Shown: one piece after another, positions 16,767 through 25,051 of the stretch
Layout of the letters: every line of letters starts with the position of its first letter
How positions within the stretch are numbered: the first letter of the stretch is position 1
Source: Betaproteobacteria bacterium RIFCSPLOWO2_02_64_14
GTDB lineage: Bacteria; Pseudomonadota; Gammaproteobacteria; Burkholderiales; SG8-41
Assembly (NCBI GenBank): GCA_001770325.1
Contig: MEQT01000063.1
Coordinates: 511 to 35,163 of the forward strand
Length of the DNA: 34,653 nt
Reading direction: 5' to 3'
Position numbers and translations under genes: made by a program
The notes under the pieces: model-generated
Databases searched by the model: none
What the model saw: only the letters and a program-made list of their open reading frames with translations
What the model was told of the DNA's origin: nothing

Positions 16767-17840
16767 GTGAAACCCGTGGAAGTCGCAGTCATTGGCACCG
16801 GCTGGTGCGGCGGTATTCGTGCCCAGACGTGCGCCGGTCACGCGCTGGTGCGAGGCCTGCATATCGCCGAAACGCGTCCTGAACGCCTGGCCGAGGTCGC
16901 GAAGGCCACCCGCCCACGCACCGCCACCGCGGATTACCGCGAACTGCTCAAGATCCAGGAAATCGAGGCGGTCTATATCTCGGCTACGCCGGAGAGCACG
17001 CACTATCCGATGGCACGCGACAGCCTGCTTGCCGGAAAGCACGTGTTCCTCGAAAAGCCGATCGCGATTGAACTGCATGAGGCCGACGACCTGATCGCAA
17101 TTGCGAACCGCAGCGGTCTCAAGTTCACGATCGGCTACTCGCAACGCTTCAATCCCAAGCATGCATTCGTCAAGAAGTCGATCACCGAGGGCACGATCGG
17201 CCGGCCGGTCAGCGCGCTGGTGAGCCGGCATATCACGCGCGGCCTCGGCAAAAAGATCACCGGACGCAGCAAGCTGTCTCCGGCTGCCATGGAAGCGACC
17301 CACGATCTCGATTTCGTCCTGTGGTGCCTGGAACCGGCCAAACCGGTGCGGGTGTATTCCCAGGTGAATTACGGAGCCATGCGCGAGGCGACCGGGGGCG
17401 ACATTCCCGACAACCAGTGGATCATGGTGACCATGGATAACGGGATCTCGTTCGTTGTCGGCGGCGGTTGGAGTCTGCCTCCCGGCTATCCGAATTTCTC
17501 GACGACGTGGATCGAGATGATCGGCACCGAGGGCGCGCTGCTGGTGGACGACAGCCATCGCGACGTGGTGCTGAATACCATGAAGGACGGCATGCGCCTG
17601 CCGATGTCGTCCATGCCGGGTGAGTTCATCGATCATGCCTACGCGGGACCGATGGAGCGGGAAACCATCCATTTCCTGGAAGCGGTCGCCTGCGACCGGC
17701 CGGTCCTGGTCACGCCCGAGCAGGCGCGGCAGGTGATGGAACTCTATATCGCCGCCGACCTCTCCGCCGAACGCAACGAACCGGTCACCCTGCCCCTGCC
17801 AGAATCCCGTCCTGCGCTCGCCGCCGGCGCCGCGCGCTGA
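16767..17840 (+). CDS. Gfo/Idh/MocA-family oxidoreductase (first copy)
   Basis: The product is 357 residues from GTG 16767, which has GAGGAA 7 bp upstream. The track ORF (15414, 808 codons) is an antisense extension across the PanE-like gene and is not real upstream of this GTG. The N-terminal Rossmann domain shows VAVIGTGWCGGIRAQ; the catalytic Lys is in FLEKPIAIEL; the C-terminal domain has AMEATHDLDFVLWCLE with the conserved His/Asp of the active site. Family members oxidise or reduce sugars, inositols and related polyols with NAD(P). The next gene is a second member beginning 13 bp after this stop, so the two are co-transcribed and may work on successive or alternative substrates. Cytoplasmic; substrate unknown. 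Confidence 0.9.
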   Translation: MKPVEVAVIGTGWCGGIRAQTCAGHALVRGLHIAETRPERLAEVAKATRPRTATADYRELLKIQEIEAVYISATPESTHYPMARDSLLAGKHVFLEKPIAIELHEADDLIAIANRSGLKFTIGYSQRFNPKHAFVKKSITEGTIGRPVSALVSRHITRGLGKKITGRSKLSPAAMEATHDLDFVLWCLEPAKPVRVYSQVNYGAMREATGGDIPDNQWIMVTMDNGISFVVGGGWSLPPGYPNFSTTWIEMIGTEGALLVDDSHRDVVLNTMKDGMRLPMSSMPGEFIDHAYAGPMERETIHFLEAVACDRPVLVTPEQARQVMELYIAADLSAERNEPVTLPLPESRPALAAGAAR

Positions 17841-17853
17841 CAAGCAACAATAT

Positions 17854-18972
17854 ATGACAAGAAAACAGCCCAAGAAGATCGGCCTCGCGATCGTCGGCGC
17901 CGGGCGGGTCGGCCTGATCCGCGCCGAGCTTGCCGCGCGCCATCCCGAGGTCGGCTGGATCGGCCTCGCCGAAAGGAACCCGGAACGCGGCGAGATCGTG
18001 CGCGAAAAATGCGGCGCCGAGTTCGTCACCACCGATTTTCGCGAGCTATTGAGCCGCCCTGAAGTCAATGCGGTGGTGGTTTCGACCGACGAGCATCTGC
18101 ATGTCGATTCCGTGCTGTTCGCCGCTGAGCGCAAGCTGCCGATGCTGATCGAAAAACCGCTTGCGACTGACCTCGCCGAGTCGGCGGCGACGCTCGCCGC
18201 GATCCAGAAATCCGGCGTCGATGCCGTGATCGGCTATACCCAGCGTTTCCGCCGGCGCTGGCTCGTCGCCAAGGAAAAAGTCCGCGCGGGCGCGCTCGGT
18301 GAAGTCACCATGGTGACCTCGCGCGCGTTCATGAACCGGCTGGTCGCCATCGACAATTACCAACGCAGCGACAATCCCGCGGAAATCTCGCCGATGGTGA
18401 TCTCCGGGACGCACGCGCTCGACGTGGTGATGTGGCTGATGGAAGGGAAAACGCCGGTCGAGGTTTACGCGCGCTCGGTGAACAAGGCGCTGGGGCCGGC
18501 CTGGAAGGGCATCGACGGCACCGGCTACACCATCACTTTCGACGACGGCGCCATCTATCATGGCGTGATCAACTGGGGCTTGCCCGAGATCTGGCCAGGC
18601 GCGGTCTACAGTCTCGAGATCGGCGCGGTCGGAACCGAGGGCGTGCTCACCATCGACGATACCCACCGCGACATCGTGCTCGCCACCAACCTGATCCAGA
18701 CTGAAGGTTACGCACCCGACAAGCGCCGGCACGTCGACTTCCTGACCAGCTACCCCGTTGGCGACATGGCGCTGGGTGAATTACGCGGCCCGATGCGCGA
18801 GGAAACGAATTCGTGGCTCAATCGCATCTCGCTGGGCGTGCCGACCCAGCACGCGACCGCGGCCGAGGGGCACAATCGCCTGATGCTGACCAAGGCAATC
18901 GATCTGTCCGCCCGCCTGAAGCGTCCGGTCAAGCTCCCCATTTCGCCGGAAGATGAGAAACAGACGGCGTGA
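17854..18972 (+). CDS. Gfo/Idh/MocA-family oxidoreductase (second copy)
   Basis: The 372-residue product has an N-terminal Rossmann fold (IGLAIVGAGRVGLIRAE), the catalytic Lys motif LIEKPLATDL and the C-terminal signature SGTHALDVVMWLMEGK. It is clearly related to the preceding gene, sharing GTEGxLxxDDxHRDxVL near residue 265, yet diverged enough to be an old duplication. No Shine-Dalgarno is evident before ATG 17854 (context AAGCAACAATAT), so it probably depends on coupling to the upstream gene. Its stop TGA overlaps a GTG that opens the truncated TctC frame. The substrate is not identifiable. Confidence 0.9.
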   Translation: MTRKQPKKIGLAIVGAGRVGLIRAELAARHPEVGWIGLAERNPERGEIVREKCGAEFVTTDFRELLSRPEVNAVVVSTDEHLHVDSVLFAAERKLPMLIEKPLATDLAESAATLAAIQKSGVDAVIGYTQRFRRRWLVAKEKVRAGALGEVTMVTSRAFMNRLVAIDNYQRSDNPAEISPMVISGTHALDVVMWLMEGKTPVEVYARSVNKALGPAWKGIDGTGYTITFDDGAIYHGVINWGLPEIWPGAVYSLEIGAVGTEGVLTIDDTHRDIVLATNLIQTEGYAPDKRRHVDFLTSYPVGDMALGELRGPMREETNSWLNRISLGVPTQHATAAEGHNRLMLTKAIDLSARLKRPVKLPISPEDEKQTA

Positions 18973-19355
18973 CCGACATTACCGCACGCCAGCTTCAGAC
19001 CAAGATCAGCGATCTCTGGGGACAACCCGTCATCGTCGACAACCGGGCGGGCGCTTCCGGCAACATCGCGCTCGAGCTCGCGGCGAGATCCGCACCGGAC
19101 GGCTATACCCTGTTCGTCGGCAACGTGTCCACCAACGCGATCAACGAGACCACGTTCAAGTCGCTCAAGGTCAAGCCCTCACGCGATCTGACCGGGGTGA
19201 AAATCATGTTAAGCCCCGAGATGAAGGCCTCACTCTCGAAGGTTTTCATGTCGGTGGTGGTCAACAAGTCCCCGGAGGAATTCCAGCAGTTCGTGCTGAA
19301 AGAGATCAAGGACTGGGGAAAGATCGTCGTCGAGAACAACATCAAGGTCGAATGA
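18969..19355 (+). pseudogene. Truncated, internally deleted TctC/Bug solute receptor
   Basis: The frame (128 codons from GTG 18969) begins in the middle of a TctC/Bug receptor: DITARQLQTKISDLWGQPV, VDNRAGASGNIALELAARS and PDGYTLFVGN match residues about 45-110 of the full-length relatives in this window. After PSRDLTG it jumps to the family C-terminus (KSPEEFQQFVLKEI, DWGKIVVENNIKVE). The signal peptide, first beta strand and roughly 170 central residues are missing. GGC-GTG-ACC at the junction restores the expected G-V-T-D reading, so homology starts right at the end of the upstream oxidoreductase gene. With no export signal and no ligand cleft it cannot work as a receptor. The frame has stayed open, so the deletions may be recent or the peptide may still be made by coupling. 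Confidence 0.8.
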
Positions 19356-19377
19356 AGGACGCATATCGCGTCCTTCA
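19353..19377. terminator. Perfect hairpin after the TctC remnant
   Basis: TGAAGGACGC (19353-19362) pairs perfectly with GCGTCCTTCA (19368-19377) around ATATC. The first arm begins at the remnant's stop codon and the structure ends 16 bp before the next start. No T-run follows, so it may be a stripped terminator, an mRNA processing site or an element limiting entry to the next gene. Confidence 0.5.
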
Positions 19378-19393
19378 TAAATGATGAGAAATC

Positions 19394-21076
19394 GTGACCA
19401 ACACGCCCCAGCCCAGGCACGAGCTCCTCGTCGAAAAGGACGTTGAAATTCCGCTGCGCGATGGCGTGCGCCTGCGGGCGGATGTCTTTCGGCCCAAGGG
19501 CGGAGGCAGATTCCCGGCGCTCATCAACATCGGCGCCTACCAGAAAGACAAGCTGTGGGTGCCGCCCCCGGATCTCGAGGAAAACCCGAACCAGTACATG
19601 AACTGGGAGACGGTCAACCCGCTGTGGTGGGTGCCGCGGGGTTACGCGGCAGTGCGGGTGGACACCCGCGGCTCGGGCAAGTCTCCCGGCATGACGGATC
19701 CCTTCTCGCTCCAGGAGGCAATCGACTTCTACGACGCAATCGAGTGGTCCGCACGGCAGCCGTGGTGCAGCGGCAGCGTCGCGACCATGGGCATTTCCTA
19801 TTTTGCGATGACGCAGTGGCTGGTGGCCAACCTGCGCCCGCCGTCTCTGAAGGCGATCATTCCGTGGGAGGGCGCCGCCGACATGTATCGAGATTTCGCA
19901 TACCATGGCGGCATTTTCTGCTTCGGCTTCGTGTCCAACTGGTACAACAACCACATGGCGCACCACCTGCTCGGCCGGCGCACGCAGGACAGCCCGGACG
20001 CCTTTGCCAAGCACTGGCTGTGGCATTACATGCGCGACAGCCTCGACGCCGGCGCCTACTACGGACGTCAGGCGCGCTGGGACGAGATCGACATACCGAT
20101 GTACAGCGCCGGCAACTGGAGCGGCATGGGATTGCACCTGCGCGGCAACACCGAGGCGTTCATGCGCGCCAGATCGAAGCACAAGAAACTGCGCATCCAC
20201 GCCGGCACGCACTATCACCCGTTCTACGCCGGGGAGGCACGGCAGGATCAGTTGCGATTTCTCGATCACTGGCTCAAGGGCATCGATACCGGAATCATGG
20301 AGGAACCCCCGGTCAAGCTGCTCATACGCACGGGCGGCGGCAAGGGTTACCAGTGGCGGCGCGAGAACGAATGGCCGTTAAAGCGCACCCGCTGGACGAA
20401 GTTCTATCTCAAGCCCGCCGCCGGACCCGGGAGCGAGGACGGCGCGGCGGAGGGAGCGCTGTCCGATACGGTTCCCAAGCGCAGTGCCTCCCTCACCTAT
20501 CCGGCAAGCGGCATGACCAAGGCCGGGGTGGCATCGGCCTCGTGGACCTCGACCGCTCTCGCGGGAAGTCTCCCCCGTATGGGTGTCTCGTTCGAGACTG
20601 CTCCGCTCGCCTCGGACCTGGAGGTGACCGGGCCGGTGAACCTTGTGCTTTGGGTATCGAGCACGACCGCGGACATGGACATTTTCGCGACGCTGCGCAA
20701 CATCGACGCGGAAGGCAAGGACGTTTGGGAAATCGGCCAGCAGCAGCAGCCGATACCGGTGGCGAAGGGCTGGCTGCGTGTTTCCCATCGCAAGCTCGAC
20801 CCGCGCCTGTCCCGACCCTACCGGCCCTATCACAGCCACGATGAACGGCAATGGCTCAAGCCGGGCGAGAAAGTCCAGGTGCAGGTCGAAATCTGGCCGA
20901 CCTGCATGGTATTCCGCAAAGGCCACCGCATCCGCCTCGACATCCAGCCCAGGGACGGTGTTGGCAGCGCGCCTTATACCCATTACTGCGCGGACTACAA
21001 TGTAGGAGGCAATACCATTTTCACCGGGGGCAGCACGGCTTCCCACCTGCTCCTTCCGGTAATCCCGAGGACGTGA
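19394..21076 (+). CDS. CocE/NonD-family alpha/beta hydrolase (second copy)
   Basis: The product is 560 residues from GTG 19394, which has only a weak GAGAAA upstream. The domain order equals that of the copy at 9088-10851: core opening VEIPLRDGVRLRADVFRP, VDTRGSGKSPGM, nucleophile GISYFA with S135, HAGTHYHPFY in the place of the catalytic His, then a C-terminal jelly roll (from about 390). PYRPYHSHDERQWLKPGE is shared almost word for word with the first copy. Where CocE has G-W-x-D this protein reads NWSGMGLHLRG, lacking the Asp. It is probably a cytoplasmic esterase or amidase acting on a compound related to the substrate of its paralogue. The TctC receptor gene follows 32 bp downstream. Confidence 0.86.
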   Translation: MTNTPQPRHELLVEKDVEIPLRDGVRLRADVFRPKGGGRFPALINIGAYQKDKLWVPPPDLEENPNQYMNWETVNPLWWVPRGYAAVRVDTRGSGKSPGMTDPFSLQEAIDFYDAIEWSARQPWCSGSVATMGISYFAMTQWLVANLRPPSLKAIIPWEGAADMYRDFAYHGGIFCFGFVSNWYNNHMAHHLLGRRTQDSPDAFAKHWLWHYMRDSLDAGAYYGRQARWDEIDIPMYSAGNWSGMGLHLRGNTEAFMRARSKHKKLRIHAGTHYHPFYAGEARQDQLRFLDHWLKGIDTGIMEEPPVKLLIRTGGGKGYQWRRENEWPLKRTRWTKFYLKPAAGPGSEDGAAEGALSDTVPKRSASLTYPASGMTKAGVASASWTSTALAGSLPRMGVSFETAPLASDLEVTGPVNLVLWVSSTTADMDIFATLRNIDAEGKDVWEIGQQQQPIPVAKGWLRVSHRKLDPRLSRPYRPYHSHDERQWLKPGEKVQVQVEIWPTCMVFRKGHRIRLDIQPRDGVGSAPYTHYCADYNVGGNTIFTGGSTASHLLLPVIPRT

Positions 21077-21108
21077 CAAAACGTGACAATCACGAGGAAA
21101 ACCAAAGC

Positions 21109-22098
21109 ATGCAATCCATACGACTTGTCGTCGCCGCCACGCTAGCGGCGACGCTGCTGCCCACTGCGCACGTATTTGCCCAGGCGAAACAGGACGCTTA
21201 TCCGTCGCGCTCCGTGCGCATGGTGGTGCCGTTCGCGCCCGGTGGCGCCTCCGACACCGTCGGCCGCATCATCCAGCCCGCGATGGCCGCTTTGCTGAAA
21301 CAGCAGGTGGTGGTGGACAACCGCGGCGGTGCTGCCGGCAACATCGGGGTGGAAGTCGCCGTCCGCGCCAATCCCGACGGCTACACGTTTCTGCTCGGCA
21401 ACGTTGGCACGATGGCGATCAATCCGAATTACTACACCAAGTTCCCGTACCGGCCCCTGAAAGATCTCATCCCGATCACCCAGGTGGTGGACGTTCCGGG
21501 GTGCCTCGTGGTTCACCCCTCGCTCCCAATGAAGAACGTCAAGGAATTCGTGGCGCACCTGAAGGCGAATCCGGGCAAGCTCAACTACGGCTCGCCGGCG
21601 CCTTCCAGCGCAAACCGGCTGGAGATGGAGATGTTTCTGGCGGCCACCGGAACGAAAGCCGTCCAGATAAACTACAAAGGCGGTGCGGGGCCCGCAATGA
21701 TCGGGCTGCTCGCCAATGAGGTCCAGATAATGTTCGTGACCTTTTCCTCGGCGGTCAACTTCGCCAAGCAGGGACGGGTGCGCATGCTCGGCGTGATTTC
21801 ACCGGAGCGCAATCCCGCCTATCCCGAGATTCCGACGATGCGCGAGCAGGGCTTCAACATGGCCGTGGGCTCCTGGCAGGGCACTTTCGTGCCCAAGGGC
21901 ACGCCGCAAGCGGTGGTGAACAAGCTGTTCAAGGCCGGGGTAGAGATGATGAAAGATCCCCAGGTCGTCAAGCGCCTCGGTGACAGCGGGATCACCATCG
22001 TCTCCAGCAAATCATCGGCTGATTTTGTCGCCTTCGTGAAGAGCGAGACCGGCCGCTATGGCAAAGTCATCAAGGACGCGAACATCCGCACGGAATGA
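21109..22098 (+). CDS. TctC/Bug-family periplasmic solute-binding receptor
   Basis: ATG 21109 (GAGGAA 9 bp upstream) gives 329 residues starting with a signal peptide (MQSIRLVVAATLAATLLP, cleavage likely after HVFAQA). The longer track ORF from 20851 is a run-through and is rejected. Family signatures are SVRMVVPFAPGGASDTVGRI, VVVDNRGGAAGNIGVE, NPDGYTFLLGN, PGKLNYGSPAPSSAN and INYKGGAGPAMIGLLANEVQ. These receptors bind carboxylated ligands in the periplasm for a TctAB tripartite carrier. No TctA or TctB gene is in the window, so the protein must use a distant permease or act as a sensor, as suggested for orphan Bug proteins. It lies between the CocE-like and M24 genes. Confidence 0.93.
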   Translation: MQSIRLVVAATLAATLLPTAHVFAQAKQDAYPSRSVRMVVPFAPGGASDTVGRIIQPAMAALLKQQVVVDNRGGAAGNIGVEVAVRANPDGYTFLLGNVGTMAINPNYYTKFPYRPLKDLIPITQVVDVPGCLVVHPSLPMKNVKEFVAHLKANPGKLNYGSPAPSSANRLEMEMFLAATGTKAVQINYKGGAGPAMIGLLANEVQIMFVTFSSAVNFAKQGRVRMLGVISPERNPAYPEIPTMREQGFNMAVGSWQGTFVPKGTPQAVVNKLFKAGVEMMKDPQVVKRLGDSGITIVSSKSSADFVAFVKSETGRYGKVIKDANIRTE

Positions 22099-22297
22099 GC
22101 CGCGACAAGAGGTCGCACCGCTGCTGCGCGGCCCCTTGCGATGGTTTCCCGGGAATGCTAGATTTGCACACTGATTGCATCCGAAAAATGCGGTCGCGGC
22201 ATCGGCAGCTCGACGGCTCCCTCCCTGCATTCACTTCTGATTGTCAAGATAACTGATTTCTGTACTCGCAACACCCCATTCACACTGGAGAAAGAAC

Positions 22298-23569
22298 ATG
22301 GCCAACTTCGGCATCGCGGGACTGGACTGGCAACAGCGCGTCAACTGGGACCGTCTCCGCAAGTATCGCACCGAGCGCGCCCGTGAGCGCATGAAGGCAC
22401 ACGGGCTCGGCGCAATGCTGCTCATGTACGATGAAAACTGCCGTTATGTCACCGGGACGCTCACGCCTGGCTGGAACCGGCTGAAACCCGGCCTAAGGTA
22501 CGCTTTGCTGTGCGGCGACGACGCGCCGGTGCTCTTCGAACAGGGCGACATCGGCTACCAGGTCCATAAGCATTCGCCTTGGATTCCGAAGGATCACGTG
22601 CGCTGGTCGTATGCCTGGATCAAGGGTGCGGCAGGCGCTGCATCGCTCGCCCAGGTCACCAAGTTCACCAATGCGCTGAAGCAGGAAATGAAGAAGGCCG
22701 GTGTCGAGGGCATGAAGCTCGGCGTCGACTTCGTCGATATCAACATGATCCAGATCTTCAAGGACTCGAAAATCGACTGGACCGACGGCATGACGCCGAT
22801 GATGGAGGCGCGCGCGGTCAAGAACGAGGACGAGCAGGAGTGCCTGCGCATCGTGGGAGCGATCGGCGACGCCGCACACTGGGAGTTCATGAAGTTTCTC
22901 AAGCCCGGTCGCACCGAGAACCAGATGACGGCGCACATCATGGAGTACCTGTATTCGGTTCCCGGCATGGAGGATGTCGAGGACGTGATCGTTTCCGCCG
23001 GTCCGAACACGTGGCCCAACTGGCGCAACTTTTCCGACCGCATCATCCAGCCTGGCGACATCGTCTTCATGGATCTCGCCGCGCTCACCTGGAACGGTTA
23101 CAAGTCGTGCTACTACCGCACCTACTGCGCGGGCAAGGAGCCGACCCAGGAGCAGAAGGAAGTCTACGCCACTGCGCTCAAATGGCTCTACGATTCGATG
23201 AAGGCCGTGAAGGTCGGCACCACGACGCGCGAGATTGCGTCCAAATGGCCCTCCGCCAAGGAAGCGTGGGGCTACGCCGAGGAAGATCAGGCGGCCGCCA
23301 ACCTGTGGGGCCACGGGCTAGGCCTTGCCCAGTACGACATGCCGGTCATTTCGCGCATCTGGTCGCTCGACCATCCGGTCGAGATCAAAGACGGGATGGT
23401 GTTCGCCCTCGAGACCCAGCACGGCAAAATGTACCAGTGGGGCGTGCGCATCGAGGAAATGCTGATCGTGCACAAGGATCGGGTCGAGCTCATTTCCAAC
23501 TTCCCGGTCGAGCAGATCACCGTCGTCGATCCGATGCCCGGTTATTCATCGCTCGGATGGTCCCAGTGA
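22298..23569 (+). CDS. M24-family (pita-bread fold) metallohydrolase-like protein
   Basis: The 423-residue product resembles Xaa-Pro peptidase, creatinase and DddP proteins: an N-terminal creatinase-type domain (residues 1-170, ARERMKAHGLGAMLLMYDEN) and a catalytic pita-bread domain. Metal-ligand places are D259 (VFMDLAAL), C271 (GYKSCYYRTYC) instead of the usual Asp, H339 (WGHGLGLAQYD), E372 (ALETQHG) and E386 (RIEEMLIV). The 12-residue spacing from D259 to position 271 is one longer than in prolidases and, from memory, equals that of the DMSP lyase DddP. The protein may thus be a lyase or amidase rather than a peptidase. The ATG has GGAGAAAG upstream. It sits after a TctC receptor and before a PEP-utilizing-type gene. 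Confidence 0.88.
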   Translation: MANFGIAGLDWQQRVNWDRLRKYRTERARERMKAHGLGAMLLMYDENCRYVTGTLTPGWNRLKPGLRYALLCGDDAPVLFEQGDIGYQVHKHSPWIPKDHVRWSYAWIKGAAGAASLAQVTKFTNALKQEMKKAGVEGMKLGVDFVDINMIQIFKDSKIDWTDGMTPMMEARAVKNEDEQECLRIVGAIGDAAHWEFMKFLKPGRTENQMTAHIMEYLYSVPGMEDVEDVIVSAGPNTWPNWRNFSDRIIQPGDIVFMDLAALTWNGYKSCYYRTYCAGKEPTQEQKEVYATALKWLYDSMKAVKVGTTTREIASKWPSAKEAWGYAEEDQAAANLWGHGLGLAQYDMPVISRIWSLDHPVEIKDGMVFALETQHGKMYQWGVRIEEMLIVHKDRVELISNFPVEQITVVDPMPGYSSLGWSQ

Positions 23570-23660
23570 GCGGGGAGTCACGCTCCTCACGCTGGAGAGA
23601 AGGTCGGAATCAGCCCGGACTTGATCCTCGGCTACCAATAACGCAAGCCGCGTGTAGAGC

Positions 23661-25016
23661 ATGATAATCGTTCCGCTTTCAGCGCCGGAAGCGACCGACG
23701 CGACGCGCTTCGGACCCAAGGCCGCCAATCTCGCTGCCCTCGGGCACGCGGGTCTGCCGACCCCGGGCGGAATCTGCGTGGATGCGGCAGCCTATCGCAT
23801 GCAGGTCGATGCTCTGGGCCTCGGTGAGGCGGCGCGGGGCGCGTTTGCCACCGAAGACGGCGCCCAGGCGAGGCGCTACGCGCTCGCAATGAAACTCGGC
23901 TTGATGGAGCGGCCCGTGGCTTCGCAGATCCTGGATCCCCTGCTCGCTGCCTGGCGCGAGTTGAAGTGCGCGAGTGGTGCTCTTACCGCGGTACGCTCTT
24001 CGGCACTGGTGGAAGACTGCGCGGGTTCCAGCTTTGCGGGGCAGTTTGAAAGCTTCATCGGCATCGAAAGCGAAGCGGATTTTCTGACGGCGGTGCAGTC
24101 GTGCTGGGCCGCGCTCTGGTCCACGCGGGCGTTGCGTTACATGGCGACCCACGATCTCGACCCTGCTGATACTGCGATGGCGCTTCTCATCCAGCCGCTG
24201 GTCGCTGCCCACGCATCCGGCGGCGGCCTGAGCCGGACGGCCGAAGGCGATATGCTCCTCAGCGCGACATGGGGGCTGGGTTCGGCGATCGCGCAGGGTG
24301 AGGTGACGCCGGACCGTTACGAGCTCGGGCATAACGGCGAAGTGAAGCACATTCACGGCGGACGCAAGGACCACCGCGTGGACTGCATCCATCGCGAGGA
24401 ACCGGTCACCGAGGCGGTACTGGGATCACTTGTCACCGAGCCCTGCCTGTCACGGCGGCAGGCGGCGGAGCTGGGACAGCTCCTGCTCGCTGCCGAGCGG
24501 GTCATGGGCATGCCGGTTGAAATCGAATGGGCGCTGGACGACGCCGGCTTCAAGATGCTGCAGGCGCGCCCGCTCCACACCCAGACGACCGAAGTCCCTG
24601 ACGAGATCTGGCTCAACCATCCGCGGCTAAACGGTCATCCCGCGGGCGTGGGCTGGGGCACAGGACGCGCTTGCGTGATCAACTGCGAATGCGAGCTGTC
24701 GCGCGTCGGACCCGGCGATGTGCTGGTCACGCGCGTAGCAGGCCCCGCCTTGAGCCACATCCTGCCACGGGTTGCCGGAGTCGTCGCCGAACGCGGCGGG
24801 AGCACTTCGCACATGGCATCCCTTGCGCGCGAGCGCGGCATTCCCATGGTTCTCGGAGTGCTCGACGCCACGGAGCGCATTCCGGACGGCGCCATGGTCG
24901 CGGTGGACGGTGTCGCCGGCGTCGTGCGATGGATGCGGCAGGGCCATGATTGGAAAACGGGGAGCCGCGAAGCGGCAGGCCCCCACCCTATCGAACATCG
25001 GGCGGTCGATCACTGA
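23661..25016 (+). CDS. Two-domain PEP-synthase-like phosphotransferase (ATP-binding plus phospho-His domains)
   Basis: The 451-residue product joins the N-terminal ATP-grasp domain of PEP synthase/pyruvate phosphate dikinase (residues 1-320; GPKAANLAALGHAGLPTPGG, TAVRSSALVEDCAGSSFAGQ, WALDDAGFKMLQARPLHTQ) to the swivelling phospho-His domain (about 340-430). The phosphorylated His is H384 in ERGGSTSHMASLARERGIP. The C-terminal PEP/pyruvate-binding barrel of complete PEP synthase is absent, and there is no large middle domain as in rifampin phosphotransferase. Phenylphosphate synthase divides equivalent modules over two subunits, so this could be an ATP-dependent kinase of a small molecule that transfers phosphate via His. 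The acceptor is unknown. The ATG has only a weak ribosome site; the next gene begins 35 bp later. Confidence 0.85.
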   Translation: MIIVPLSAPEATDATRFGPKAANLAALGHAGLPTPGGICVDAAAYRMQVDALGLGEAARGAFATEDGAQARRYALAMKLGLMERPVASQILDPLLAAWRELKCASGALTAVRSSALVEDCAGSSFAGQFESFIGIESEADFLTAVQSCWAALWSTRALRYMATHDLDPADTAMALLIQPLVAAHASGGGLSRTAEGDMLLSATWGLGSAIAQGEVTPDRYELGHNGEVKHIHGGRKDHRVDCIHREEPVTEAVLGSLVTEPCLSRRQAAELGQLLLAAERVMGMPVEIEWALDDAGFKMLQARPLHTQTTEVPDEIWLNHPRLNGHPAGVGWGTGRACVINCECELSRVGPGDVLVTRVAGPALSHILPRVAGVVAERGGSTSHMASLARERGIPMVLGVLDATERIPDGAMVAVDGVAGVVRWMRQGHDWKTGSREAAGPHPIEHRAVDH

Positions 25017-25051
25017 TCCCGCTTCCCGGTTCACGTCGTGATGGAAAGCCC

